Shown here: piece by piece, positions 1 to 5,638 of the stretch
Layout of the letters: every line of letters starts with the position of its first letter
Position numbering within the stretch: the first letter of the stretch is position 1
Source: an uncultured Selenomonas sp.
GTDB taxonomy: Bacteria > Bacillota > Negativicutes > Selenomonadales > Selenomonadaceae
Direction of reading: 5' to 3'
Assembly (NCBI GenBank): GCA_937981305.1
Contig: CALJPB010000283.1
Location: 1 to 7,882, forward strand
Length of the DNA stretch: 7,882 nt
The notes under the pieces: model-generated
Database searches by the model: none
The model's input: the letters and a program-made list of their open reading frames with translations, nothing else
Told to the model about the DNA's origin: nothing
Program-made: the position numbers and the translations under genes

Positions 1-2
1 TC

Positions 3-52
3 GGACGAAAAAATCTACGCCAATCTGACGGACTTCATTTTATCAGCGATTC
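3..52 (+). repeat. Folding dispersed repeat, copy 1 (inverted relative to copy 2 at 7778-7824)
   Basis: Bases 8-28 match the reverse complement of 7800-7820 at 19 of 21 positions. Bases 37-52 (ATTTTATCAGCGATTC) match the reverse complement of 7778-7793 exactly, with a spacer of 8 versus 6 bases between the blocks. Bases 22-28 (AATCTGA) can pair with 43-51 (TCAGcgATT), and this pairing is preserved in both copies. Read on the minus strand the element follows the chemoreceptor stop codon, and the hairpin is followed a few bases later by a T-run (GATTTTTTCG), so it may double as that gene's transcription end. The element may continue left of the window. That it is a genome-wide repeat family is inferred from only two copies. 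Confidence 0.55.
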
Positions 53-64
53 CTTTTCTACTCT

Positions 65-2041
65 TTAGAGTTTGAACTTGTGTGTCGTGTTCTGCAGGTC
101 GGTCGCAAGCATGGCGAGGGACTGGGATGCGGAGGCAATCTCCTCGCTTGAGGCGGACTGCGACTCGGACGAGGAGGAGATGCTCTGCATATTCTCCGCC
201 GTTTTCTCCGTGATCTCGCCCACCATTGTAGCGGACTGGACAATCAGCTCCGTACCATGTGTGACGGTCTGCATGGACTTGTTGATGTTCGCGATCTGCT
301 CCTTTATCTCGTCGACCATGCGCGTGATGTTCTCGAACTGTGTGCCGACCTCGCGGATGGCGGTCGTGCCTGCCTGCACCTCGCTCGTGCCGCTCTGCAT
401 GGCATTGACCGCCTGTGCCGTGTCGCTCTGGACACCCGCGATGCGCTCCTTGATCTGATCTGCTGCCTCGCGGGACTGCTCGGCGAGCTTTCGGACCTCC
501 TCGGCGACGACGGCGAAGCCGCGTCCTGTCTCCCCTGCACGCGCTGCCTCGATGGCGGCGTTGAGGGCGAGGAGGTTGGTCTGCTCGGCGATGGCGGAGA
601 TGGTCTCGACGATCTCACCGATCTGCTTGGAGCTCTCGCCGAGCTTCTCGACGACCTCGGCGGAGCGCAGGACGCTCTGCTCGATGCCGTTCATCTTTGC
701 CATAGCGTCATTCATGAGGGCTTCGCCCTTTTCGGCTGCCTCGGCGGTCGCGGAAGAGCTGCCCGCGACGCGCTCCGCCTCGTGCGTGACACGCTCGATG
801 TCGCCCGAGACGATGTCGATGTTCTTCTTCGCGTCCATGATGCTCTCGCGCTGGCGATCCGTGCCGTCGGCGACGTTTGCGACCGTGCCGGCGATCTCGG
901 TGGCGGACTCTGCCATCTGGTGCGCCCCTGCCGTGAGCTGCTGAGAGGCGGCGGCAAGCTGCTCGGCGGTGCCCGCAACCTGACGGATGACGTTACGGAT
1001 GTTCTTCATCATCGTGTTGAAGTTCGCGGCGAGCTGTCCGAGCTCATCCTGCGAGGTAACCGGAAGATCGTTCAGGCTGAGGTCGCCCTTCGCGAGGGCA
1101 TCGACGTGGTGCATGAGACGTCCGGTCGCCCCCGTGATGGTCGCAGCAAAGCGCAGGAGGGCAAAGATGATGCCCGCCACGAGCAGGATGCCGATGAGGC
1201 TCAGCACGCTGTAGGTCGCCTTGAGGCTTGCGAGCTGTGCGAAGGCGACGCTCTCGGGCACGGCAATGGCGACAATCCAGCCGGTGGCGGGGGCGGTCGC
1301 ATACGCAATGATCTGCTGCTCGCCGTCCTTTTCCATTGCAAAGTAGCCGTTTTTCTTTTGCTGCATCTCGGGCAAACGCTCTTTGAGTACGGGATTTTCG
1401 GTCGCATTGTGCATGGTCAGGCCTTCGGTAGAGCCGATGATGAGCCCGTCCTGCTCGACGATGATGCCCGCGCCCGCACCGTGGAATTTCAGAGCGTTGA
1501 CACGCTCTCCGAGAGCGTCCAGAGAGATATCGGAGACGACAACACCGCGGAATTTGCCGTCCGCCCCGTTATAGGGGACGGCGACGGAGACGACCATCTT
1601 CTTGGAGATGGAATCCTGATAGGCGGAGGTGACAATGGTCTTGCCCGCTGCCTTTGCGCCCGTGTACCACGGACGATCCAGCGGGTTGAACTCGCCCGTG
1701 AGGTTGCCGTCGCTCCAACTGATAAAGCGCGCGTCCTCCGCACCGTAGGCAAGGTCGATCACGTCCTTGTCGCCGATGGCGAGACTCATGACGGCAGGAT
1801 CCATCTCGATCGGGTTGCCGTCAAGTGAGGCGACGAGATTTGCGGCACTTTCGACACGCTGGATCTTGCGCGACATCCATCCGTCCAGTTTCTCCGCCTC
1901 GACGGTGAGCGCAGCGTTGATCTCCCCCGATACGCTCTCTTCGAGCGCCGTCTGTGCCTGGTGGTAGCCGATGCCGCAGATCGCGACGACGAGCAGTGCC
2001 ATGAGTACCCCCATCAGCAGCAGCTTTTGTTTGATTCCCAA
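65..2041 (-). CDS. Methyl-accepting chemotaxis protein with dCache-type sensor
   Basis: This 658-residue transmembrane chemoreceptor would sense an extracytoplasmic ligand and signal to CheW/CheA. TM1 lies at about residues 7-27 and an extracytoplasmic dCache_1-like sensor at about 30-270. The sensor contains DRPWY at 122-126, Y141 and D171 in VVVSDIS, which resembles the amino-acid-binding dCache signature. TM2 is at about 275-298 and HAMP at about 299-352. A long coiled-coil signalling domain follows, with the conserved hairpin tip EQTNLLALNAAIEAARAGE at about 486-504 and GRGFAVVAEEVRKLAEQS after it. There is no C-terminal NWETF-like pentapeptide; the protein ends HKFKL. The start is TTG at 2041: GGGGAG lies 8 bases upstream and TM1 begins at once. 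No other chemotaxis gene is in the window, so it appears to be an orphan receptor. Ligand identity is inference; the family call is firm. Confidence 0.96.
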   Translation of the reverse strand: MGIKQKLLLMGVLMALLVVAICGIGYHQAQTALEESVSGEINAALTVEAEKLDGWMSRKIQRVESAANLVASLDGNPIEMDPAVMSLAIGDKDVIDLAYGAEDARFISWSDGNLTGEFNPLDRPWYTGAKAAGKTIVTSAYQDSISKKMVVSVAVPYNGADGKFRGVVVSDISLDALGERVNALKFHGAGAGIIVEQDGLIIGSTEGLTMHNATENPVLKERLPEMQQKKNGYFAMEKDGEQQIIAYATAPATGWIVAIAVPESVAFAQLASLKATYSVLSLIGILLVAGIIFALLRFAATITGATGRLMHHVDALAKGDLSLNDLPVTSQDELGQLAANFNTMMKNIRNVIRQVAGTAEQLAAASQQLTAGAHQMAESATEIAGTVANVADGTDRQRESIMDAKKNIDIVSGDIERVTHEAERVAGSSSATAEAAEKGEALMNDAMAKMNGIEQSVLRSAEVVEKLGESSKQIGEIVETISAIAEQTNLLALNAAIEAARAGETGRGFAVVAEEVRKLAEQSREAADQIKERIAGVQSDTAQAVNAMQSGTSEVQAGTTAIREVGTQFENITRMVDEIKEQIANINKSMQTVTHGTELIVQSATMVGEITEKTAENMQSISSSSESQSASSEEIASASQSLAMLATDLQNTTHKFKL

Positions 2042-2088
2042 AATCCGTTCTCCCCTTTACGTTGCTTTTAGTTATAGATATTCACGAT

Positions 2089-2115
2089 ATTATATGTTTT
2101 TCCTTCAGGAATCAA
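2089..2115 (-). promoter_or_regulatory. Probable promoter of the chemoreceptor gene
   Basis: The minus strand has a perfect TATAAT at 2094-2089, in an AT-rich stretch about 50 bases before the TTG start. The best -35 is TTGATT at 2115-2110, giving a short 15-base spacer. An alternative TTGACA at 2150-2145 is followed after 17 bases by a poor -10 (TACGAA). I see no clear sigma-D/FliA-type promoter, which many motility genes use. Confidence 0.45.
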
Positions 2116-2179
2116 GTGCTTTTCGTACGTTATCTTCAAAATTTTGTCAAAGATGTGTACTGCCTTGCAAATGTTTCGG

Positions 2180-2193
2180 GCAAAAGTTTTTGC
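2180..2193. other. AT-rich perfect palindrome in the divergent promoter region
   Basis: GCAAAAGTTTTTGC has 6-base perfect arms around a 2-base centre. It lies about 11 bases upstream of the candidate -35 of the yhdT-panF transcript and about 30 bases upstream of the alternative TTGACA of the chemoreceptor. A 2-base loop is too tight for a good RNA hairpin, so a dimeric regulator operator is more plausible than a terminator. No regulator can be named. Confidence 0.25.
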
Positions 2194-2203
2194 AGGACCC
2201 AAA

Positions 2204-2232
2204 TTGCGTGAGGGAGAAAACTGTGGTAGGAT
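2204..2232 (+). promoter_or_regulatory. Candidate promoter of yhdT-panF
   Basis: TTGCGT at 2204-2209, a 17-base spacer and TAGGAT at 2227-2232 preceded by TG (TGG before the -10) give a plausible extended -10 promoter. The resulting leader of about 65 bases contains a 7-bp hairpin (GCGGTAT at 2236-2242 with ATGCCGC at 2250-2256, one G-T pair). The hexamers are far from consensus, so the call is tentative. Confidence 0.35.
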
Positions 2233-2303
2233 AGGGCGGTATTCGGATGATGCCGCAAAGAGCCATGCGCCTTTGACGGCAGGAATTTCATAGGAGGTTC
2301 ATC

Positions 2304-2564
2304 ATGCATGATGAAAAAAAGGCGGCGGACGCCATCGCTCGCGAGGCGAGGCGTACCGCTGCCGCAGGTGTTCTCTTTGCCGTCCTCTGGACGGTGCTCG
2401 GCTTCGGTCTTGCAGAGGTCGATGTGACAATCGCGGGATTCCCGCTCTGGGCGGTTACGTCGAGTGTCGGCGTGCTCGCCGTAGGGGCTGTGCTCGCTGT
2501 CTATCTGGCATTTGCAGCGGAGGACGTTCCCCTCGATGAACGCGGAGAGGGGGCATCGCGATGA
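2304..2564 (+). CDS. yhdT: YhdT-like small membrane protein (DUF997 family)
   Basis: This is an 86-residue protein. A charged N-terminus (residues 1-17, with the EARR pattern typical of YhdT) precedes two membrane segments at about 18-37 and 47-71. The short C-terminal motif AEDVPLDERGEG resembles the 'DIPLEDD' tail of E. coli YhdT. The loop IAGFPLW between the TM segments is also family-like. YhdT genes characteristically sit directly before panF, and here the stop codon overlaps the panF start (ATGA). The start is ATG at 2304 with AGGAGG six bases upstream. Its function is not established; an accessory role for the pantothenate symporter is inferred from constant linkage. Confidence 0.88.
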   Translation: MHDEKKAADAIAREARRTAAAGVLFAVLWTVLGFGLAEVDVTIAGFPLWAVTSSVGVLAVGAVLAVYLAFAAEDVPLDERGEGASR

Positions 2565-4009
2565 ACGGCAATCTCATGGTGCTCCTGCCGCTCCTCGGCT
2601 TCATGGCGGCAATGCTCGCGCTCGGCATCTATGTGCGGCGGCAAAGTCACACGGGCGGCTTCCTCTCGGGCTACTTCGTCGGCGGGCAGACGCTCGGCGC
2701 GTTCGTGCTCGCGATGACGATGGTCGCGACCTACAGCTCGGTCAGCTCGTTTGTCGGCGGGCCGGGGATGGCGTACGAGATCGGCTTTGGCTGGATCTAC
2801 ATGGCGGTCATCCAGACCATGACGATCTTCCTCGTGCTCGGCATCTTCGGCAAGAAGGTCGCACGTCTGGCGCGGCGCATCCACGCCGTCACCATTGTCG
2901 ATATCATCCGTCACCGCTATCAGTCGGACGCTCTTGCGGCACTCGCGGCATTCGCCATCGTGATTTTCTTTGCCGCGTCGATGGTCGCGCAGTTCGTCGG
3001 CGGGGCGCAGCTCTTTGCCGCCGTCACGGGCTACAGCTACGAGCTCGGTCTGGTACTGTTCGGTATTGTGGTCGTTGTCTATACATCGATCGGGGGATTC
3101 CGTGCTGTTGCACTGACAGATACCTGCTGTGCGATTGTCATGATGCTCGGCATCGTCCTGCTCTTTTACTATGTGCTTGAGGCGGGTGGGGGACTTGCGG
3201 CGATTCTCGCAAATCTGCGTGCGGCACATCCCGAGATGCTGACACCGACGGCAGCGGGACGTATGCCCATCTCTCTCTATATCTCGCAGTGGCTGCTCGT
3301 GGGGGCACTCACGATTGCCCTGCCGCAGTCGGTGGTGCGCGGCATCAGCTATCGGAGCAGCCGCGATATGCACCGCGCCATGATTATCGGCACGGTCGTC
3401 ATCGCCTTTATGAATATCGCCGTGAATCTCGTCGGTGTACTCGGGCGCGGCGTGCTCGGCGTCGATGCAAAAGCACTCGGTGGTGTGGACAGTGTCATTC
3501 CACAGCTCATGGCGCAGGTCATGCCGCCCGAACTCCTCGGATTTGCGATCATCGGCCCCCTGGCGGCGTCAATCTCCACGATCTCGGGCGTGCTCATCGT
3601 CGCCTCGTCGGCAGTGGTGAAGGATGTCTACCTCCACCATCAGCAGCAGCGTGGCAAGTGCGTCGAGGAAAAGACGCTGCGCCGGCTCTCGATGGGGGTC
3701 ACTGCCGCGCTCGGCATCATCGTGTTCGTGCTTGCCGTTGCGCCGCCGTCGCTCATCTGGCTCATCAATATGTTTGCGTTCGGCGGGCTTGAGACGGCGT
3801 TTTTCTGGGTGCTCGTGTTCGGACTCTTTACCACGTGGGCGAACCGTACGGGCGCACTCGCCGCGATGGGCGGCGGCACCGTCATCTACTGCGTCGCGAT
3901 GGCGGCAGGATTCAAACCGCTCGGGCTGCACCCCATCGCCGTCGGCATCACAGCCTCGCTCGTCCTCTTCCTCGCGGGAAGCTGGTGGGGGCGACGACGC
4001 GAGGCTTGA
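2561..4009 (+). CDS. panF: Sodium/pantothenate symporter
   Basis: This 482-residue sodium:solute symporter family protein would import pantothenate (the coenzyme A precursor) with Na+ across the cytoplasmic membrane. Its length is close to that of E. coli PanF. Hydrophobic segments run throughout, consistent with about 12-13 TM helices. Diagnostic stretches are FLSGYFVGGQTLGAFVLAMT (34-53) followed by MVATYSSVSSFVGGPGMAYE (54-73), YTSIGGFRAVALTD (174-187, SSF signature 1) and GPLAASISTISGVLIVASSA (332-351), the serine/threonine-rich TM8 region that forms the Na+ site in this family. The gene starts four bases inside yhdT (ATGA overlap), with a purine-rich GGAGAGGGGG before it, so translation is coupled. 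Its stop codon TGA lies inside the -35 element of the downstream small-RNA promoter. Substrate is inferred from homology and the YhdT partner. Confidence 0.94.
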   Translation: MNGNLMVLLPLLGFMAAMLALGIYVRRQSHTGGFLSGYFVGGQTLGAFVLAMTMVATYSSVSSFVGGPGMAYEIGFGWIYMAVIQTMTIFLVLGIFGKKVARLARRIHAVTIVDIIRHRYQSDALAALAAFAIVIFFAASMVAQFVGGAQLFAAVTGYSYELGLVLFGIVVVVYTSIGGFRAVALTDTCCAIVMMLGIVLLFYYVLEAGGGLAAILANLRAAHPEMLTPTAAGRMPISLYISQWLLVGALTIALPQSVVRGISYRSSRDMHRAMIIGTVVIAFMNIAVNLVGVLGRGVLGVDAKALGGVDSVIPQLMAQVMPPELLGFAIIGPLAASISTISGVLIVASSAVVKDVYLHHQQQRGKCVEEKTLRRLSMGVTAALGIIVFVLAVAPPSLIWLINMFAFGGLETAFFWVLVFGLFTTWANRTGALAAMGGGTVIYCVAMAAGFKPLGLHPIAVGITASLVLFLAGSWWGRRREA

Positions 4010-4034
4010 CAGTTTTTTTTGATGCGGGTATAAT
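4006..4034 (+). promoter_or_regulatory. Consensus sigma-70 promoter overlapping the panF stop codon
   Basis: TTGACA (4006-4011), exactly 17 bases, then TATAAT (4029-4034): a textbook vegetative promoter with both hexamers perfect. The TGA stop of panF is bases 4007-4009, inside the -35. The spacer carries a T8 run. Transcription would start near 4041 and run rightwards into a region with no plus-strand gene, so the product should be a non-coding RNA. Confidence 0.88.
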
Positions 4035-4040
4035 AAAGAT

Positions 4041-4137
4041 ACAAAAAGAGTGACTGACGAGTGGTTCCGTCGGTCTCTCCCTCGAATCTTTGTGTTTGAA
4101 GAAAGAGCCGTCGTTACCTTGCGGTAGGTTCTTTTTT
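4041..4137 (+). ncRNA. Short convergent RNA, putative type I antitoxin
   Basis: This RNA of about 97 nt runs from the consensus promoter to the hairpin plus T-run at 4103-4137. Its 5' part folds strongly: 4048-4059 (GAGTGACTGACG) pairs with 4068-4079 (CGTCGGTCTCTC) around an 8-base loop, with one mismatch and one G-U. It carries no RBS or convincing ORF. It is convergent with the toxin transcript (4223-4143) and ends within about ten bases of the toxin stop codon, so it would overlap the toxin mRNA 3' end. Bases 4076-4082 (TCTCCCT) can also pair with the toxin Shine-Dalgarno (AGGGAGG, one G-U). The antitoxin role is inferred from geometry; the ends are predicted. Confidence 0.65.
4103..4137 (+). 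terminator. Terminator shared by the antisense RNA and possibly the toxin mRNA
   Basis: AAGAGCC (4103-4109) pairs with GGTTCTT (4127-4133, one G-U). An inner stem TACC/GGTA (4115-4118 with 4123-4126) has loop TTGC, and there is a 5-base bulge at 4110-4114. CTTTTTTC follows on the plus strand. On the minus strand the same hairpin lies just after the toxin stop and is followed by TCTTTCTTC, so it may work in both directions, as in the E. faecalis par locus. Confidence 0.7.
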
Positions 4138-4146
4138 CTTGTCTAT
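4130..4146 (+). repeat. 17-base direct repeat, copy 1 (over the toxin stop codon)
   Basis: TCTTTTTTCTTGTCTAT is identical to 4323-4339, 193 bases away. On the minus strand this copy includes the toxin TAG stop (4145-4143), and its T-run is the tail of the 4103-4137 hairpin. Confidence 0.85.
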
Positions 4147-4223
4147 TTTACAAGCAAGAATATGATGTTGACCGCGAGCGTTGCCGCCGCTAGCACGAGC
4201 GAAAGTATTTCATACAGGCTCAT
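4143..4223 (-). CDS. 26-residue hydrophobic peptide, putative type I holin-like toxin
   Basis: The peptide has a short polar N-terminus, MSLYE, then an almost uninterrupted hydrophobic run (residues 6-25, one Asn at 19) that can span a membrane once, and ends in Lys. The M-x-x-Y-E-x-L start followed by a single TM is the recognisable pattern of Firmicute type I toxins (the putative holin-like toxin family and TxpA/BsrG relatives); those act at the membrane when over-produced. The start is ATG at 4223: GGGAGG is spaced 8 bases away. An in-frame ATG at 4229 (adding M-C) is only about two bases from the SD and is disfavoured. It has its own promoter, a structured leader and a convergent antisense RNA. 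It lies in the gap between panF and the minus-strand operon, antisense to neither. It is shorter than most relatives. Toxicity is inferred, not shown. Confidence 0.8.
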   Translation of the reverse strand: MSLYEILSLVLAAATLAVNIIFLLVK

Positions 4224-4231
4224 GCACATCA

Positions 4232-4247
4232 CCTCCCTTGCGGGAGA
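4232..4247 (-). promoter_or_regulatory. Hairpin burying the toxin Shine-Dalgarno site
   Basis: Read on the minus strand, TCTCCC-GCAA-GGGAGG forms a 6-bp stem (one G-U) closed by a GNRA-type GCAA tetraloop, and its 3' arm is the SD itself. Just upstream, GTAGGTT (minus 4255-4249) is perfectly complementary to AACCTAC in the toxin 3' UTR (minus 4130-4124), extendable by two more pairs. Both features would hold the full-length mRNA in a poorly translated state, as known for other type I toxins. Confidence 0.65.
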
Positions 4248-4274
4248 AAACCTACGATCGTCAGCCACATATTC

Positions 4275-4283
4275 AGTATAGCA
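4275..4283 (-). promoter_or_regulatory. Extended -10 promoter of the toxin gene
   Basis: On the minus strand TGC-TATACT (4283-4275) is a TGn extended -10 with 5 of 6 consensus bases. No good -35 lies 16-18 bases upstream (TTCCGT region), consistent with an extended -10 promoter. The start would be near 4268, giving a leader of about 45 bases that contains the GTAGGTT element and the SD hairpin. Confidence 0.6.
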
Positions 4284-4296
4284 CAAAGTTTCGATT

Positions 4297-4330
4297 GACG
4301 GAATAGGCGCATTGCCTTTCCGTCTTTTTT
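4297..4330 (+). terminator. Strong plus-strand intrinsic terminator beyond the toxin promoter
   Basis: GACGGAA (4297-4303) with TTCCGTC (4318-4324), a one-base bulge at 4304, then AGGC/GCCT (4305-4308 with 4314-4317) around loop GCATT give an 11-bp stem followed by TTTTTT. No plus-strand gene ends here, so the likely client is read-through RNA from the 4006-4034 promoter. In the minus direction the hairpin follows the ligase stop codon but lacks a T-run; it could still protect or weakly end that mRNA. Confidence 0.8.
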
Positions 4331-4339
4331 CTTGTCTAT
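4323..4339 (+). repeat. 17-base direct repeat, copy 2 (over the ligase stop codon)
   Basis: Identical to 4130-4146. On the minus strand it includes the TAG stop (4338-4336) of the ATP-grasp gene, and its T-run is the tail of the 4297-4330 terminator. The two copies enclose the whole toxin coding region, leader and promoter. Confidence 0.85.
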
Positions 4340-5637
4340 GATCCTATGGCCAGCGGCAGAAAGTACGCCTCCGTGCCCGCGATCGCGGCGGGGGAGAAGC
4401 GTGCGCCGACGGCGGAGGGCGTGCCAAAGAGCATGAAGCACGAAAGTGTAAGATATCCCTCCACCGTGCCGGAGTCGACGGTATGGACGAAGCGCGGCTG
4501 ACGGACGAAGTCCTGATACATCGCCGCACGGCTCGGGCGGCAGATGATCTCGTCCACGTTGTCGGGCTGCTTCTCGTGGATTGTTTCTGCGTGTCCGTCC
4601 CGCTTTTCGACCAGACGGACGTTCTTCCCCTCGCGCCCCCAGATCTCCTTGCGGATGTATGTACCGTCCATGAGCGCGGCAAAATCCTCCTCGAAATACG
4701 AGGGGACGAGATAGCGGCGGATGAGAGCACACTCCTCGGCGGTCAGGAACTGCTCCGTCCGTGCGAGTGCGTAGACGAGTGCCATAAAGGACTTGTTTTG
4801 CAGGAGAATCGCCTCGGGCGGATTCATCAGTGCAAATTTTCCTTCCTTATATAAATCCAGAAACAGCGCACCGAGCGGTTCACCGTCCGCCGTGTGCTCA
4901 TCAATCAGTATCTCCATCGGATGCAGCCGATAGAGCGCAGATGTATATATGTTGTCCGCGAGAGGGATGCCCCGCTCGTCAATCTCCATCTCGTAGAACG
5001 AGAGGAAGCGGATGTCGCCGTGCGGCACGCCCTCCTGCATCAGGCGCATGAGGAACAGCGTCGTCGCGAGATCTTCGGGGTAGTCGTCAAAGCAGGAAAA
5101 AACGAAGGGGCGATCTTGGATCGTCCGTCGGGAGAGATCAACGGCGGGCGCACAGAGCCGCGCGTGCAGCTGCGCGAGGAAGTCCCGCAGCTGCGCCCGC
5201 ATCCCCGCGTTCGGGTCACGCCGGCCATGATACGCTGCCGCAACGCCATTGGCATAGAAGGATTCTACAATAAAACAGGGCGTATCCGCATTGATCTCGA
5301 CCATGCGGATACGCCCTTTCGCGTCGAGGACGAAGTCAAAGCGCGAGAGCCATGTCGGCAGTCCGAACGCATTCGGGACGCGCAGATAGGGAAGCAGCTC
5401 GCGTGGCAGATCCATCGCACGCGCGAAATCGTCGGGAGCGTTTTGCAGCACCTGCGCTGCCTTGCAGAAGATGCGAAACAGCCCCGCCGAGGCACGGCGC
5501 ATCTCGTCATAGAAGTCCTGTGGGAACTCCTGCACCGTATGTGTGGGGTAGCGGTCAGCATAGTCACCGTATTGGATATAGGTAAAGATTGTCGGGTCAA
5601 GTGCGTCGATGTAGGTCTCTTTCTGTGTGATGCTCAC
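4336..5637 (-). CDS. Glutathionylspermidine synthase-type ATP-grasp ligase (YgiC/YjfC-like)
   Basis: This 433-residue cytoplasmic ATP-grasp enzyme belongs to the GSP_synth family, which forms an amide bond between a carboxylate and an amine using ATP. It lacks the N-terminal CHAP amidase of E. coli GspS, as YgiC and YjfC do. The family core is SRFDFVLDAKGRIRMVEINADTP (98-120), with E114 and N116 as likely Mg2+ ligands. Others are LLQNKSF (278-284, nucleotide-site Lys282) and RKEIWGREGKNVRLVEK (329-345), the GREGxNV phosphate-binding loop. The start is GTG at 5637: GGAGG lies eight bases upstream and the upstream stop codon ends two bases before it (TAAcGTG). An ATG at 5745 would add 36 low-complexity residues overlapping the upstream gene and is rejected. 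Last gene of the operon. True glutathionylspermidine synthesis is unlikely to be assumed; the substrate may be the upstream protein or a small amine. Confidence 0.88.
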   Translation of the reverse strand: MSITQKETYIDALDPTIFTYIQYGDYADRYPTHTVQEFPQDFYDEMRRASAGLFRIFCKAAQVLQNAPDDFARAMDLPRELLPYLRVPNAFGLPTWLSRFDFVLDAKGRIRMVEINADTPCFIVESFYANGVAAAYHGRRDPNAGMRAQLRDFLAQLHARLCAPAVDLSRRTIQDRPFVFSCFDDYPEDLATTLFLMRLMQEGVPHGDIRFLSFYEMEIDERGIPLADNIYTSALYRLHPMEILIDEHTADGEPLGALFLDLYKEGKFALMNPPEAILLQNKSFMALVYALARTEQFLTAEECALIRRYLVPSYFEEDFAALMDGTYIRKEIWGREGKNVRLVEKRDGHAETIHEKQPDNVDEIICRPSRAAMYQDFVRQPRFVHTVDSGTVEGYLTLSCFMLFGTPSAVGARFSPAAIAGTEAYFLPLAIGS

Positions 5638-5638
5638 G

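Noticed and set aside
257..1828. Long plus-strand open frame (523 codons) antisense to the chemoreceptor
   Set aside because: It is a shadow of a GC-rich gene with strong third-position bias. The translation is repetitive Asp/Leu/Arg-rich with no recognisable domain, while the opposite strand encodes a complete MCP.
2501..3373. Minus-strand open frame of 290 codons inside panF
   Set aside because: Its His/Arg/Asp-rich translation lacks any domain; the plus strand encodes an unmistakable symporter.
4048..4090. Possible tRNA or 6S-like RNA in the short transcript
   Set aside because: There is no cloverleaf or T-loop consensus, and it is far too short for 6S RNA; a single strong hairpin explains the symmetry.
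4090..4281. Plus-strand 63-codon frame across the toxin region
   Set aside because: It has no Shine-Dalgarno before the ATG, and its body is the complement of the toxin ORF, leader and terminator, whose signals are much stronger.
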